A stretch of DNA of 64,000 nt from Typha latifolia (GCA_019914945.1 CM034110.1:5969808-6033807); one strand, 5' to 3'. Shown: positions 46,501 to 59,621, numbered from the stretch's first letter. Program-made: numbers and translations. The notes: a model not told the origin generated them from the letters alone.

Positions 46501-49500
46501 GGGGAAGACCCCAGTTAGAATCGCACATGTGAAATTTGATGTATCAAACACCTAGCTAACCTAATGTGTCTAGTTTAATTTTTTGTAAACTTGAACCATG
46601 AAGGCAAATTAGGCTTTATTGTTGCTTAGGTAAGTTAACTAAAGCAACCCAGAACCCTCACTGCCTCCTCCATCCTCTCCCTTTTCTCTAAAATATCCAT
46701 GGCTCCAACATTTCCTACTCTAGCATAGCCCAATCTGTGGAATGGCGAACTCCTTGTCAAATGATAGGACTCTTTTCTTTTTCGTTGCCCTTTTCCATCT
46801 CCACTACGAAAGGAGGCTCCGACAGTGGGTTTCTATGTCAGGCTGTGATAGAAATCCCTATTCCGTGACAGTCGAAGGAAATCAGTATCAATCAAAGAAC
46901 ATGGGAGTGTTAAAACATAGTTGGCTCTTGGATATGCCAATATTCCTTGGCTCTGTGCTCTTAGATGATTCAGATGACCAAAATAATACTGTTACAAAAA
47001 AAATTGCAACATGTATACTATAATGAGATACCAGTTCTATTTAACTTTTAATACTATTGGGTTCTCTATGTTCCGTAAAGCCATAGTATGTGCAGACATG
47101 AATGTTAATGAGTATATGCAAACATCTTCTGTAATGCCGTAGTATATTAGGCTATGTATGTTGACAAGAGTCACATTCTGATTAATATAAAATATTAACA
47201 TTTACATGTGAATTAACATTTTGTATGTAATTTACATTGATACTAATATATTTTCAACTCTTTTTTTAATTATATAGTAAGATTCAGACATTCACCTTCT
47301 TCTAGATCATTAAACTTATTTAAGTGCTTCCATGCCCTTAAAATCCTTAGTATCTGCTGTGTATTCTGAATTCTGATATAATCATAGTATTAGTATGTTC
47401 TCCATTGTGCAATCTCTACTGTTGCCAGTTGTAAAGCAACAACCAAAAACTGCTAATGCCAACTATATGGATACCAAATTTTGCCAATTCTGCATATAAA
47501 AATACTCCCTCTTTTTCATGTCAATACAGTTTTGCATCTTCCTCTTAGCTCCAAGTAAATTTTACTAATTTTATTGCAAGCTTTTGCTACCAACTTTTGG
47601 TGCACCAGAAAACAGGTTTAATTAATTAATTTTTTTCCTTTTTTGATCATACATTTGAGACTGACTGCCATTGCTTGGTCATTTAGCTGTCTAGTTTAAC
47701 AGATTTACAATTGTATGACCGTCATGTAAATTATGCTAGTATTTTGTAATTAATACTCTGCAAAATTAAATCAGAAGATCCTCAACTAGCATTATTGCGT
47801 CATGCAAATTATTTCCCTTACATTATCCATTGTGAAAAGACATACTCTGGGTTCTTTAGTGTGTTGTATTCTTGATGGTACAGGGTATTGCTGACACTAT
47901 GTCTTATCTTCAAGGAGAGGGTCGTCTACTTCGTGGGGAACATAATCTTTTAGGCGAAGCATTTCTTGTAATGGCATCTTCTGCTGGGTATCTACCCACC
48001 ACCTCAATATTATGATAGAATCATTGCCCTAATTGTGTGCATAGATGAATTTTTTTTTTTAAACTTCTATATAAATGCCTTATCTTGTCTTGTTTACATT
48101 TAGGATTCAACAACAACAAGAAGTGTTGGCCTGGTTGCTTGAACCTTTGAGCAAAATGTGGACTCAATTAGAGTGGCAAAATGCATATTTGTCTGACCCA
48201 TTTGGTTTGGCACGTTTGTGCTCTGACGTGCAATTTATGTGGTCAATTTACCACACTGTAACATTCTTTGAAAAGGCACTCAAAAGAAGTGGAAGCAAGA
48301 AGGCTAATATGAATTTGCAAGGAAGCCCAGCACAATCCACTTATGTGCATCCTGTATCTCATCATCTGTCTTGGATGCTTCCCCCACTTTTACGGGTAAT
48401 GGAACTCAAACTAGTTTATGTCTCCTTGATATCATTGCAGTTAATTTCCATTAAGGGAATTGAAGGTATATAGGAACTTTGAGTTAGTGCTTCTGGCTTT
48501 GTATTGTTTTATTTGTGACAGCATCTCAAACAGAGTTATCAGCTAAAGTAAGTTCTTCATCTGCAGCTGCTTCGATCTGTGCATTCTCTTTGGTCTGAAC
48601 CGATAGCTCAAGCTCTCACAGGAGAATTAAAAGCAGCTAAGAGTATGAGTTCTGTTGAGCAGTCTAGTCTTCTGGGAGAAACCAATATCAAACTGTCGAA
48701 AGTTCATTCAGCATCTTCTGATGGGTCTTCAGTGGACACGAGCAGGGAGGGAGACTCAAAGGAAACTGACATAAGGAATTGGTTGAAGGGTATCCGAGAC
48801 AGTGGGTAAGCATGGTGACTTCAGCTGATTTATGTTCTTTGTTGTTCTACCTAACGCTTCAGGCCTTATGTACATGTTACTGATGATAATACATTATATG
48901 TTATTAGATATTTGTGTGCTGCAAATAAAGAAACTGGAAAGTTTAAAATTTAAATGGTACAAACATATTAAATATTTCTGTGATCTCCAAAAGAGAGCTA
49001 CTTATTTACTGTTTCTTCTTGCTACAATTCTTCTTACATGACATAGGCATCCTATTCTGGACGAGACGAAAATATTTATAACAATAAGTGGTTTCGGAGT
49101 TAATATAGCTGTACGTTTATCTCAGAAGCAGAAAGAAAAGAATGTCTCGACCATTTAGGAGGAAAATCCAATATGCCCTTGGAATTCTAGAACTTAACAT
49201 TTTCAAAATTAGAGATTCACAGGCCATGCATTGGTGACTGCAAGGCATCTTACTCAGATCTTCCTTGCTGGTTTTAAGTTGGTGTTTTGTAAAACTGCTC
49301 ACAGTTTGCAACACATCTCTTGTAACTCATGTATTTCATACCCATTTCTAGTTACTTTATTATCTAGCTCCCGGGCAAGATAGTCTAGCTTATCTGTCAA
49401 CTGTCTTGTATCATATACAGAAAAATCTGTATACTTTGAAAGTTTGAATTACGTCACTGTCTCCAAAGCTTGCAAATCTTGGAGAACCACTAGCTGAGTG

Positions 49501-52500
49501 GTTGGCTTTTCAAATTCGGAGCACATCTATATCACCATCTTGAATGCATTAACTATGTTAGTAGTTGGATAGTATGTAAGTTTCTTATAGACCTCGGCAT
49601 TTGATCTCACTGTTGATAGTACTGAAATGTATTATTTTCTTGGAAATTTTTTAAAAAGCAAATTGGATATCTTGTGAGTTATTTCCTTAAATCATTTTCA
49701 TTTTATATATTTGTTTATTGCAATACTTGCATTATGACAATTTTCTTTCTAATTTGTCCTATATTGTAGGTATAATGTTATAGGCATGTCAGCAACTATT
49801 GGGGATTCATTTTTCCGATGCATCCAGGGATCTTCTATGATACTTACTCTTGTAGAGAATGTGCAATCAATGGAATTCAGACATTTACGCCAACTCATTC
49901 ACTTAGTTCTTGTGCCTTTAGTCAAGTACTGCCCTGTAGATTTATGGGAAGAGTGGCTTGTAAACCTCTTGTACCCAGTATTTCTCCATTGCCAGCAAGC
50001 TCTTACTCATTCATGGTCTAGTCTTCTACATGAAGGCTGCACAAAAGTGCCAGATACCTTTGGTAATCATTCTGGATTGGAGCTGAAGGTAGAAATGATG
50101 GAAGAAAAGTTACTGCGTGATTTGACTAGGGAAGTATGTTCTCTACTCTCTGTTTTGGCGTTGCCAAGCTTAAATAGCAACCTCCCCTCCTTGGAGCAAC
50201 TTGGACCTATCAATCGTGCAGAAGCTCCTTTGCTCAAAGATTTAGAATCATTTGCTTCAAACTCTGTCACCGGGTAATGAAAATAAAATACTCAGTTAAC
50301 TTTATATTTGAGCCTCAACATTCCTTCAATTTATTTGAAATTCTTTGGTTGTACGCTACTTCATCTCTGATTGTCAAGCATTTTGGTCCATCTGCAGGTT
50401 TCTTGTGATGCATAAAGGTCCTGCTCTTCCTGCACTAAGGATAACTATTGAAGTATTTACTTGGACAGATGGTGAAGCAGTTACTAAAATTGTTCCCTTT
50501 TGTGGAGCTCTTATTCTACTCGCCATTTCAACAAATGATCTGGAACTAAGAGAGTTTGTTGCCAAGGATTTATTTTTTGCAGTAATTCAAGGCCTAGCCC
50601 TCGAGTCAAATGCAATCATAAGTGCAGATCTTGTTGGTCTTTGTCGTGAAATATATGTCTATCTATCAGATAGAAGCCCTGCACCTAGACAGGTAACAGA
50701 ATATAAGATCATTGATTAACGTTTGAGATTTATATCTACTATTGACTGTTGAATAATGAGATCCTATTCTTTCAGTAAGATGTAAATGAATACAAATCTA
50801 GACCATTTTGGTAGTTTGACCATGGAGTACAATTGTTAAGTGCTTGCAGATTTGAGCTAATTTAGATTTAAAGCCATGTACAACTTGCAACCTATTCTAA
50901 GTGCATATAGTGCAATGAGCTAAGAGATGAATTACTCTTTATCCAGGTCCTGCTCTCCCTTCCTCATATCACAAAAGATGATTTACTAAGCTTTGATGAT
51001 GCTTTAAGTAAAACAAGCAGCCCTAAAGAACAAAAGCAGCATATGCGGAGCTTGCTTGTATTAGCTACAGGAAATAAATTGAAAGCTCTTGCTGCTCAAA
51101 AGAGTACAAATGTCATTACTAATGTTACAGGTGAACCAATTGCCTTACCTTTTACTGCTTTCGGTACCTGTTTCTATGTGTTTTATTGCGAGGTTTGAGG
51201 TTCTCCTTGTCATTAGTTTTTACTCGTCTAACATACAAATGTTTTTGATGGCAAAATGAGATCTAAAGGTAGCGTGGATATATTTGTTCCACACTAAAAT
51301 GCACTTTAACAACACTCTTGTTTGGACAATTAGCACTCTTTTCAGCAAGCCTGACTGGTTCGAAATATTGAAGGAATTAGTTGGTTGGCTCTTAACAACT
51401 GAAATGTTCTACCACTCACTAAGTACACAAGTAGTACAATAGACTGCATGTCTCAGAACTATTTTTCTCACATATAAGATGAAGTTCTGACAGGAATAGT
51501 TGTAGCTAAAACTTGATACACAGTTGGCCTGTCAAATATGAGAGATTGCAAGTGGTCCGTGAGCCTTTGTTGGCCTCATCTGCTATTTTAATGGCTTGCC
51601 CAAAACGAGGGTCTATTTGATATCTATATCTGATCCAATCATGGATTAAGGGGAGTGAGCCTTGAATGTATACCTTAAATGTTGAACTTTGAAGTAAAAT
51701 ATCAAGGTGGTACAACATTTTCACCTTTAAAATAGTTAGCAGGGAAAAGGATGCCGGTTGACCATGGTTCACCACATGTACACTTATATTATGGCCTAGC
51801 CTTGATATTAGCTATTGCAACTAGTGCTACAACCCTATCAAGGTCTGGGGAGAGTGCAGAAGTTTTGAACTGAATGGTTGTCTTAGCTTTTAAGAGCTTA
51901 CTTGTCAAATATTGGTCAGATTGTTGATATTCATCTTGTTAGAAAATTATACTATATTCTGCGAAGTGCAAACTGGGCAGTTGCACTACTTTTTTAGGGC
52001 ATGGAAGCATGATATATAATATAAGGTTTAAAAAATTTCCTCAATTCTATTATGATAGATTCCTTGGATTTTACATTTCTAATTCTAATGACCGTAATTG
52101 TCTCTTAATGCATTAAGTATTTGACTGATCTTTTTTACATACTATTGACGAAAGTGGCAATTGACTTAAAAGGTATGGCTGGGATAGAAAAGGAAATCAC
52201 AATTTAAAACATCCTCTACTATTCATTTTAACACAAAATGTATGTTCTCTTTTCATATGTGACCCTCAATAAATGTAGTTGTATATCTTCTATCAAGATC
52301 AATTGTTCTTTTTTATTCCCTGTGCAGTTATAAGTTAAAATAGCTTGTCTTTACTTCCATCAAAATTGTATAAAGAACACTATGATATCGTATGACATCA
52401 TAATGAATTTCTCTAGTGCAGTAGAATTGCATGTCATGATTGGAGGCATCCGAAAGTGCTTGCTTCTGTCTTTTTTGATTCGTTATCTATTGTTGTTTAT

Positions 52501-53020
52501 ATCCCGTGGAACTATATTCTTCTTTTTCCTCTCTTCTATCTTTCAAAAATAATAAGGGCATCACTTGGTGTGATAATAGGGCTTAGTGGAAACGATCTCT
52601 TCATCAATGAGGCATATTCTCTCCCAAACCCCACATTAGCAAGAGCAGGAGCATCATGCTTTCAGATGTCCTTTTCTTTAATAGGAGGGCATGATAATAT
52701 AAATAAACAAAAATACCCATATCCATGGATTAAATTCAACTGATCAGCTCTTAGTTTCAGTCACTACAAAAGCATATGTTACTTTGATTTTAGACCATGC
52801 ATAGATTCATAAGTGATATCTTGTGGTATCTTTTAGACAGTCTGGTTAACTACTGGTTCTATTCAATGTGCTTATCCTTCACATTTTGTGATTGCTCTAA
52901 TGTCAATAGCATAAAATAAATCTTCTTTGATGCTCTTCAGCAAGAACCCGCAGTTTGGCCACAATTTCTGGACCCAGCGTTGAAGATGATGGTGTCATTG
53001 GATTAGCAGCAATAACTTGA
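31509..53020 (+). CDS. HST: HASTY, exportin-5-type karyopherin (complete, 22 exons)
   Basis: Exons by reading: 31509-31619, 37407-37508, 40148-40291, 40398-40478, 40595-40664, 40800-40870, 40988-41151, 41220-41291, 41387-41624, 43883-43945, 44046-44330, 45443-45556, 45691-45817, 45904-46073, 46167-46268, 47884-47987, 48104-48395, 48567-48805, 49770-50273, 50398-50692, 50947-51130, 52941-53020. All introns are GT-AG and all phases fit. The sum is 1,203 residues, almost the length of Arabidopsis HASTY. Diagnostic blocks: [107 protein letters not shown] [24 protein letters not shown] is the plant member of the exportin-5 branch of importin-beta proteins (helical HEAT repeats, Ran-binding N terminus). 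It is needed for normal miRNA accumulation and movement and for developmental timing. Introns 1 and 2 are inflated by transposons. Confidence 0.97.
32534..32542. repeat. Target site duplication, left (TATCATGAT)
   Basis: Nine bases directly before the long inverted-repeat element in HASTY intron 1; repeated exactly at 37027-37035. Confidence 0.9.
32755..34540 (+). repeat. Left arm of the palindrome: tandem ~550-bp units
   Basis: The landmark attagtgattatgaaat recurs at about 33047, 33607 and 34147, with a last partial unit near 34510 (spacing about 560, 540 and 365). Each unit also contains a run of phrases such as aaattcataaattaacta, caatgttctct and aattgtgttagattaaaaat. There is no open reading frame; units differ by many substitutions and small indels. 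Confidence 0.85.
34545..36395 (-). repeat. Right arm of the palindrome: tandem ~500-bp units, inverted
   Basis: The reverse complement of the left-arm unit. atttcataatcactaat-type landmarks lie at about 35060, 35569 (degenerate) and 36065. Its outer end (about 36340-36395) is the complement of the outer end of the left arm, sharing ctctaatcNttctttaattaataaa. The turn-around point is near 34540-34600. Confidence 0.85.
36396..36880. other. Unique GC-richer insert in the palindromic element
   Basis: Starts with (AGC)n and (AAG)n-like purine runs, then about 300 bp of GC-richer DNA containing a 77-codon open frame (36483-36716, start [18 protein letters not shown]) and no recognisable domain. 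It has no counterpart at the left side. It could be captured host or transposon sequence, as in Pack-MULEs. Confidence 0.5.
37027..37035. repeat. Target site duplication, right (TATCATGAT)
   Basis: Exact copy of 32534-32542 after the element. Confidence 0.9.
37960..38685. mobile_element. hAT-like non-autonomous element in HASTY intron 2
   Basis: 726 bp flanked by an 8-bp duplication CTTAGGAT (37952-37959 and 38686-38693). The left end CATAGTTCCCAGT and the reverse complement of the right end CTAGGTTCCCAGT form imperfect 13-bp inverted repeats. Eight-base duplications are the hAT hallmark. The first 400 bp are GC-rich (ccgaaac, ccggcgacattctccgacg) and unlike the rest of the intron; no transposase. 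Confidence 0.8.
41714..41781 (+). pseudogene. Decayed copy of the 3' end of HASTY exon 9 inside intron 9
   Basis: This 68-base stretch lies 90 bp after the exon 9 donor and resembles the end of exon 9 (41556-41624). Both carry ctttggg, tcttct, catgc, ttgtgga and end in tcaacag. The frame of exon 9 stays open through the donor into the copy. It reads [14 protein letters not shown] beside the real [14 protein letters not shown]. No donor follows, so it is not a usable exon. Confidence 0.55.
42400..42505. repeat. Possible retroelement remnant in HASTY intron 9
   Basis: A phrase of the type ggagccctggccccctc followed by tctccgccactg is common at the ends of old plant retroelements. Nothing around it can be assigned, so this is only a hint. 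Confidence 0.25.
46269..47883. other. HASTY intron 15 (1.6 kb)
   Basis: Holds a short ATC/ATT microsatellite (about 46450-46480) and a 93-codon open frame at 46742-47023 without any recognisable domain. Otherwise AT-rich, nothing else seen. Confidence 0.5.
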
Positions 53021-54583
53021 ACAGATTGGCATGTTTATCTTCGCCATGACTTATTTGTACAGGAAGGGGTTCGGAGGCTGCAAAAGTTGAATCGGAACAT
53101 ACTCCTGTTGATATATTTAAAGCTGACAGGTACCAGGCATAGGCCGGAGTGGAATCACGAAAGCATTTTGTTTTATCTTTGATTCTATCTGCTTTCCATA
53201 ACCGATTGTATATGGGTTTCAAAATTGTTATCAGATAATTATATCAAAGAAATTGCTGCTCGATTTTGATTTTATTGATTCAGATTTTTGTGGACAGTGG
53301 GTGCAGATGAAACTCAGTAGATGAGAAATTTGTTATGATAGTCATGCTGAAGTTTCCTTATCTCAAAGTAACAGAAGAAATTATGAATGATCACTTCCAA
53401 TAATTAGTTTGAGGCTTATGTATGTACCTAAACCTTTCAGTCACTAGAAAGACTAGCTAATTTTCATGCATCTTATGTACATCTAATAAATCTAATAGTG
53501 ATATTATCTTGCACTAATAGACAGATACACTGAACAAGGTTGCACAACTTGCTCGACTGAATCAAATCCATTTATTTGTACCTTGTAATTTATATAGCTG
53601 AATGCATCAGATAGTCTTTCCTATTGGACATGATTACTCATCTTTTACCCCCCAAAAATGCAAGTATGCTTGTGGTGTTATGCTCCTCTAACCTCACATC
53701 ACACCTTACGAAGCATCTCATTCTCCATAAAATGTATCTATTCTTTGATAAGACTTGATGGAAGATGCATCCATATAATTGGTCCAGGCTATGTGATTCT
53801 ATCGACATACCCTACGAATGATAGGTTCTTCAAACAAAAAAAATCTTGACTTGTTACTGAAGGATAGATTTTTTTTGTTTTTTTGATATCACATTAATTC
53901 GTGCATTCTTGGATTTGTTAAATTAAACTTAAAAATATCTACATAAAGATTAAAGACAACGCCCCCTTTGAGATCTCAATCATATTTCATACATCATGTT
54001 CACCTCCTCATTATTTCAATAAAGGCAATGCCCTTTCGTAAAACACAGGGCATAAGAAATACACCTGATATTTTTCATAAATGATTAAAGAGATTCAAAC
54101 ATGTTAAAATTCCAGAACTTGCAAATACTGCTGCCTCCATTCACTCTGATTTGATGCAAAGGCTAAATAATGCATTAATTGTTAATATTCTCAGACCAGC
54201 ACCAGAACATCCAAAGTTACTCAAAATTCAAATTCTCAGACAAAGTATAAAGTTGCCAATGCATCTCCAAACACACTGTCGAGGAAATGAATTACCCTCA
54301 TATACATAAAGCTAAGCCTAATGAACAACGATCTCTTAAGAGTGCTAACTAGAACTTTGTATATATCGTGTAGTCCCACTGTTTCTTTTATTGACAATGA
54401 GCAGCTCTGAGTCTCCAGCAACATTTCGCAATAGTTGACTCATCCGACCTCCAACTGCTACCGCCTTTCAGAACGATGCACTCTTAACTTGAAGAAATGA
54501 TTCTAGTGTGAGTAAAAAAATATCAACATGTGGAAGGTATAACAAAGAGAGAAATCAGTACCTCCATAATATGTGATGTCATT
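53021..54583. other. Tail-to-tail spacer between HASTY and TIR1
   Basis: Contains the 3' UTRs of both convergent genes. No further coding frame is supported. AT-rich. Confidence 0.6.
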
Positions 54584-57500
54584 TTAAACAGTCCAAACAC
54601 AAGATGGCGTGTCAGACCTTGGCCCTGCAACGGTACGGTAAACATACAGCTTCTCAACAGGGCAATCATCAGGGCGTGAATCCCAAGATGCTCCTCTCCT
54701 CTCATCAATGATCTCCACATTCAACCGTGGCATCTTCCGTGCCAGCAGCTTACACGCCCCCAAGGTCAAAGAGCATGATGACATCCAAAGGGATCGCATT
54801 GTCTCCAGCTTGGCAGCATTGGCCAACAAGGGCTTGTCTCCAAATGGGCAGTCCCTGATTTCTAGCTTCCTTAAACTCTTGCACCCAGAAAGAATGTAAT
54901 GCAGACCAGCATCGCTATCGCCTGCAAAAGCAACTGACAGCATCTCGAGTCGATCTGCATAGGCTCCTATAGATTTGAACACACGATCGGTGAGGAGACC
55001 TGAGACGGAGAGGCGCCGAAGGTCCTTACATGATTCTACAATGGCACTAAATCCGGCATCGAGGGGCTGCAGAGTAAGATAATCCGGTGTCTGGGGTTCA
55101 ATAATGCACAGGCGAAAGCGAGTTAGATTTGGCCGGTTCAAGGCAATAGCAATGAGAGCTGCATTGGTCATTTGATTGCAGAAATAGAGGACAGAATGCA
55201 GCATCGGGCAACCAGCAGAGATGGCAACAAGGCCCCGTTCAGTGAGAGAGACAGGCTGTGGACCATATGGATCAGAAGGGAAGACCCGCAGTTCTTGAAG
55301 GAGCTTGCAAGAGGATGCAACAGCAGCAAGGCCATCATCCTCGATGAAATCCATTACCTACAATATATATGGTTTTAAATTAAATACTGAAGAGATCAAT
55401 TGAAGATCATCTTGGACCAGAAAAATAAAATAAGAGAACAAAGCAAATGAAATCCTAAAAGACCATGATGAGAAGCTTGACTGAACCTCCTAGGAAAATA
55501 AAAAGAAATTAAGTTATGTATTTAGTCCTATCCAAACAACAGCATAAGCATAACAAATAAGAAATCGTCTGTCTTTTGTAGCATAGGCTTCTGATTGTCA
55601 ATAAGACTGAATATGCTGCTTCTTTGGAGACATGCAGTACGAAGGATTGGATTATGTTGACACAACTAAAAAAAGCCAACAATTGCACGTACACAACATC
55701 TGTACTGTTAAATTGGATGAAAAGAATTCCACATAATACAATAACATTAGCAGAAAATTAGAAAACTTAGGAAAGTAGAAGAGATGAGATATACCCATAA
55801 TCGTTGCAAACTTTTGCACCGGCTGACAAGTTTTATGAGCTCAGGATTTTGCGTGGTAGCATAGCTCAAATTCAGTGATGTAAGACCTTCACAAACTGAG
55901 TATACTGCTGGTAAGTATGCCGGAACAGCCTCCCAAGTCCCGGACAGGCTTTTCAGGCTTTTATATCCTGTAAATGCTGATTCAAGTTTGGAATAGAGAT
56001 CCAAATGATGCTCGCCTGAGAACCTGCCAGTCCCAAGGTCAACTAGCTGTGGAGCCTTGCGCAAGAGAATAACAAGTTTCTCAAGAGGAACAGCATGGTT
56101 GAGTTTTAAGGTCTTGAGATTGGTACATCTGCTCACTAAACGTTCAAGGACAGGCACATTTACTTCCCCTGGTAAGCAAGCAATGTTCAAATGTACCAGC
56201 GAAGTGAAAGATTCTGGAAAGTGACTGAGCCAGTGACTACAATTGTCCTCGATGACATTCTCCTGTAGATCCAGCACCCTCAGGTTTCTGAAATAGTGAA
56301 CATTCAAGAAAGAGATTTGAAGGAGCTGTTTTCTTATGAAAGAAAGAATATATCAGCTGCTTTATATTGAGAACCAGAAATCTACAGATCTAGAAAACAT
56401 AATTGCTAAAAGAACATATCATCTTAAGTGTCTAATCCTTTCAAAGCATGAGAAAAACTACAGTATAAAATACAGTTCTTAAAATCTTAAAAAATAAAGG
56501 GGATGTTTGGTCTGGGAATAGGACACAGTATTAACCTATCTACCTATAATTTCCCTTTTGGTACTCAATGCATGCCAATTTCCTTACTTATTCAGGCTAA
56601 TGATTAATCATGCTAATTCTTTTCATTATAAAAATGTTAAAATGACTTAAACTGGCCCATTTCAAACTCATACCAAATTTGTTGATAGAAATCATCATAC
56701 TTGTAGAAAATGAGCGGAAAAACCATGAATACCAGAACTGCACAGATAAACCTAGAGAAAGTGTTAACTTTATCTCGCGAAAAGGAAAAGAAGAAAACAA
56801 ATAAAATACTAAAGCACCTAGTAACCTCATCCCACAAACCAATGGTGACCTCATCCAACTAACCATGACATATCATTTGAAGTTTAAAAGACATGATCAG
56901 GAACTTATGTCTCACATCTGCTACATTTTCTCGCGTCACTATAGAAGGCCAAACAAACATCATCAGTCTTTATTTAAACATATCACTAATAATACTGGAC
57001 TACAGTAGAAATCAATTTGTAGGCAGCACTCAGAGATGCAAATTTATAAATTTCATCTGGAGTCTTTATACACACAATACTGGCTGCAGGAAAATGAGAT
57101 CTTCCTATCTATTGACAAGTGGGCACTTAGGTAATTCTTCTACTACCTATAAAATGCTTTCCTCAGATTTCCTTGAATTAACCTAATTTTGCTACATTAT
57201 GTATCAACCTAAGAGCACTTCTATGTTTTTTCAGATCATAACACCTTCATCTATGTCATCCCTTACAACGTAAGCAAGCCATAGAATTCACCATGAACAT
57301 GCCTAGAAGATATAGGAAAGCGAAATAGACTCCATGCATTCATTTTGATAGAAATATTTAGGCTTAATTACAATTTGCTCCTATAAACTTTGATTCAATA
57401 TCACTTTGCCCCTTAACCATAAAAGCATACATGTTGCCCCTTGAACTATTTAAAATATTACAATATCCACCCTTATAAAGGAGATGTATAAGTGTTACAC

Positions 57501-59571
57501 TTTATATATTTCAAGAAATAATTTGTACGCTTTCATAGTTGAAGTCAAAGTTCAAAGAAGGAAAGTGCAACTAACTCGCCCCTTATTTAATAAAATGGAA
57601 TAATAGTGTAAATCAGCCAAGAGGATGTGACTCTGTTGGCAGAAAAATATGTTCGTGCCTATTTCTCGCAAAGTAATGCACCTCATTTCAGCTGGATCAT
57701 AACAGAAGATGTCTTACCAAATTACACTTTCTAGCTGAAAGCAAAACTATACTGCAGCCTATGTTAAGGCAACTCAGACAGAATCAAAACTATACAATCA
57801 GATTATGCTCAATGCATTTGTAGAGTAAGGATCAAATCTTCTGCCCAAACCAATGGTTTCCTCCAGTAAGCTAGATATATCTTCAAATAATCATTAACTT
57901 ACAGTCTAATATGACCCAAACTCGTGCCAGAAGTTTGGAAGTATCACCTGCACCATATAGATCTGAAGTAGCTTCTAGCTCTCACCAAATCTGAACTCAT
58001 AAACCCAAGAAAAACCAAACACACAAAAAATATGTGTTTATTCGTCCTAAAAATGTCAAAACTTTAAACCATGAATAGTTTCAAGTTTCAGCCACCTAGA
58101 ACTTTTATTCGTCCTTGCCAACTGATGATTTTGTACAAGAAAAGAAACGCATCTATTGCGGATTTACGTTACAAACCTAGGCAAGGACGACCAAGATTCA
58201 GCAGGAAAGATCAAAAGAGCTAAAATAGGGAGGAAAAAAAAATCAAGGCGTGAGCTAGATCGACACAAAACACGTCAAACTTCAGACAATAGACAGCAAT
58301 TCCTTGCATCTGATAATTCGATGTAGAAAATTCACATTTTTTGAAAACTAGAAAGCTTAGATCGTAGCCAGGAACGAAGCACAAAGGATCAGAACATAAA
58401 GCTAAAAACCAAAAAGACGAAGCACAAAGTTTGAGAGTCACCAACACTACCGATCTACGCAAGAAGCACCAAGGATGTCCTGAGCTTAATCGTCCAAAAA
58501 TAACCAAATTTGAAGCGAATATGGCAAAGCGAGACTAAATCTCTTCTTTCTGATGGATCTATGTGGAAGAAAGGTCACATTTTTGCGCATCAGTAAGCTC
58601 AACTCTCAACCAGATACAAAATACAGAAACAGAAATCACCAAATGAGTCTCCGGTTCGGCGTACTGCAGTTTGGTGGCGATGATGCTGAGCTAAATCGAC
58701 CAAAGTCCATGAATTTCAAGCGCAATATCATATAAGAAGACAAGAAATCTCTTCTATCTGATGAACAATATGCAGAAAAAGAAACGAAATTGCATTTTTA
58801 TCATACTAGAAACCTGAAATCAAAGAAACAAAATTGCATTTTTGTCATACTAGAAACCTCAAATCAAAAGGGGAAACCAAATATCAGCCATCACAAAACC
58901 TAACTGCAGTTACTCGACCAACAAAATTTTCTTTTCAAGCAAAATATGATAGGCATGGAAACGGAAATATCTTTTAACCGAAGGATCTGAGTGGAAAACT
59001 CGCATCTTTCCCAAGATAGAAACCTCACATCGCGACCAGAAACACAAACATTACCGACCACAAATCCTAATCCAGGGAGGACTGAAAACCCTAACCTGCA
59101 GTTGGCGGCTACCGCGGCGAGCCCCGCCGTACTGAAGCCCTCGCAGAACGCCAAGCCGAGCACCCGAAAGTTCCTAAACGACCTCGCGATCACCTCGAGG
59201 CAGTCGTCCGACACCACCATCCTCTTAAACCTCAGCTCCTCGAGCTGCGGCCACCCCTCCGCCATCGCTGCCACCCACTCGTCCGCACCGCCGCCCCAGT
59301 CCCCCGGCACGAGGTCGAAGTCGGCGAAGTGCGGCTTCCCCTTGACCTCCACCGCCCTCGCCTCCGGGAACCGCGCCACCGCCACGGCCGGTGCTACGGC
59401 GTAGCAGTTCCCGACGAAGACCCGCCGCCGCGACCTGCGCTCGATCCGCAGCCACGCGTGACACGAAGCAGCCGCCACGTTCCGGTCGGCGTCCGACGGG
59501 AGGAAGGAGAAGACGTGCTCCCAGACCTCGTCCGGGAACATCGCCGCCGTCCATTCCGGATGAGGAGGCAT
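54584..59571 (-). CDS. TIR1: TIR1-type auxin receptor F-box protein (complete, 3 exons)
   Basis: Exons 59571-59096, 56287-55795, 55357-54584; introns 2.8 kb and 0.44 kb, GT-AG, phases fit; 580 residues. The F-box starts at [13 protein letters not shown] (about residue 12), followed by 18-odd leucine-rich repeats. The InsP6/auxin pocket block [13 protein letters not shown] is present (His81, Phe82, matching TIR1 His78, Phe79). So are [10 protein letters not shown], with the arginine that binds the auxin carboxylate, and [11 protein letters not shown], with the matching serine. The third exon ends [10 protein letters not shown], as in the family. [12 protein letters not shown] and [17 protein letters not shown] place it in the TIR1/AFB1 clade, not AFB2/3 or AFB4/5. 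In the SCF complex, TIR1 binds auxin and Aux/IAA repressors and triggers their ubiquitination. A second ATG at 59541 (MFPDEV) could be the real start, as most family members begin just before FP-EV. Exon 1 is very GC-rich. Confidence 0.96.
54784..54804 (-). promoter_or_regulatory. miR393 target site in TIR1
   Basis: On the plus strand the bases from 54784 read tccaaagggatcgcattg, identical to the first 18 bases of plant miR393, so the TIR1 transcript is complementary to it. It lies in the codons for TMRSLWMS, exactly where miR393 cleaves TIR1/AFB mRNAs in other plants. Known consequence: miR393 limits auxin receptor levels. Confidence 0.93.
56288..59095. other. TIR1 intron 1 (2.8 kb)
   Basis: AT-rich intron. 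Near 58540-58870 a phrase (catactagaaacct ... aaatcaaa) occurs twice in close succession, a small local duplication. No gene inside. Confidence 0.5.
57359..57615. mobile_element. Possible fold-back element in TIR1 intron 1
   Basis: Starts ggcttaattacaatttgc, followed by ccccttaacc and ccccttgaac phrases. In the right half complementary phrases appear (gaagtcaaagttcaaag, cgccccttattta). This wording is typical of plant miniature elements, but I could not fix ends or a target duplication. Confidence 0.35.
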
Positions 59572-59621
59572 CTAAGGCCGTCCGATCGGCGGCTACTACT
59601 ACCTACGATGATGATGCCGCC

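Noticed and set aside
46742..47023. 93-codon ORF in HASTY intron 15
   Set aside because: No recognisable domain, lies inside an intron, composition as the intron.
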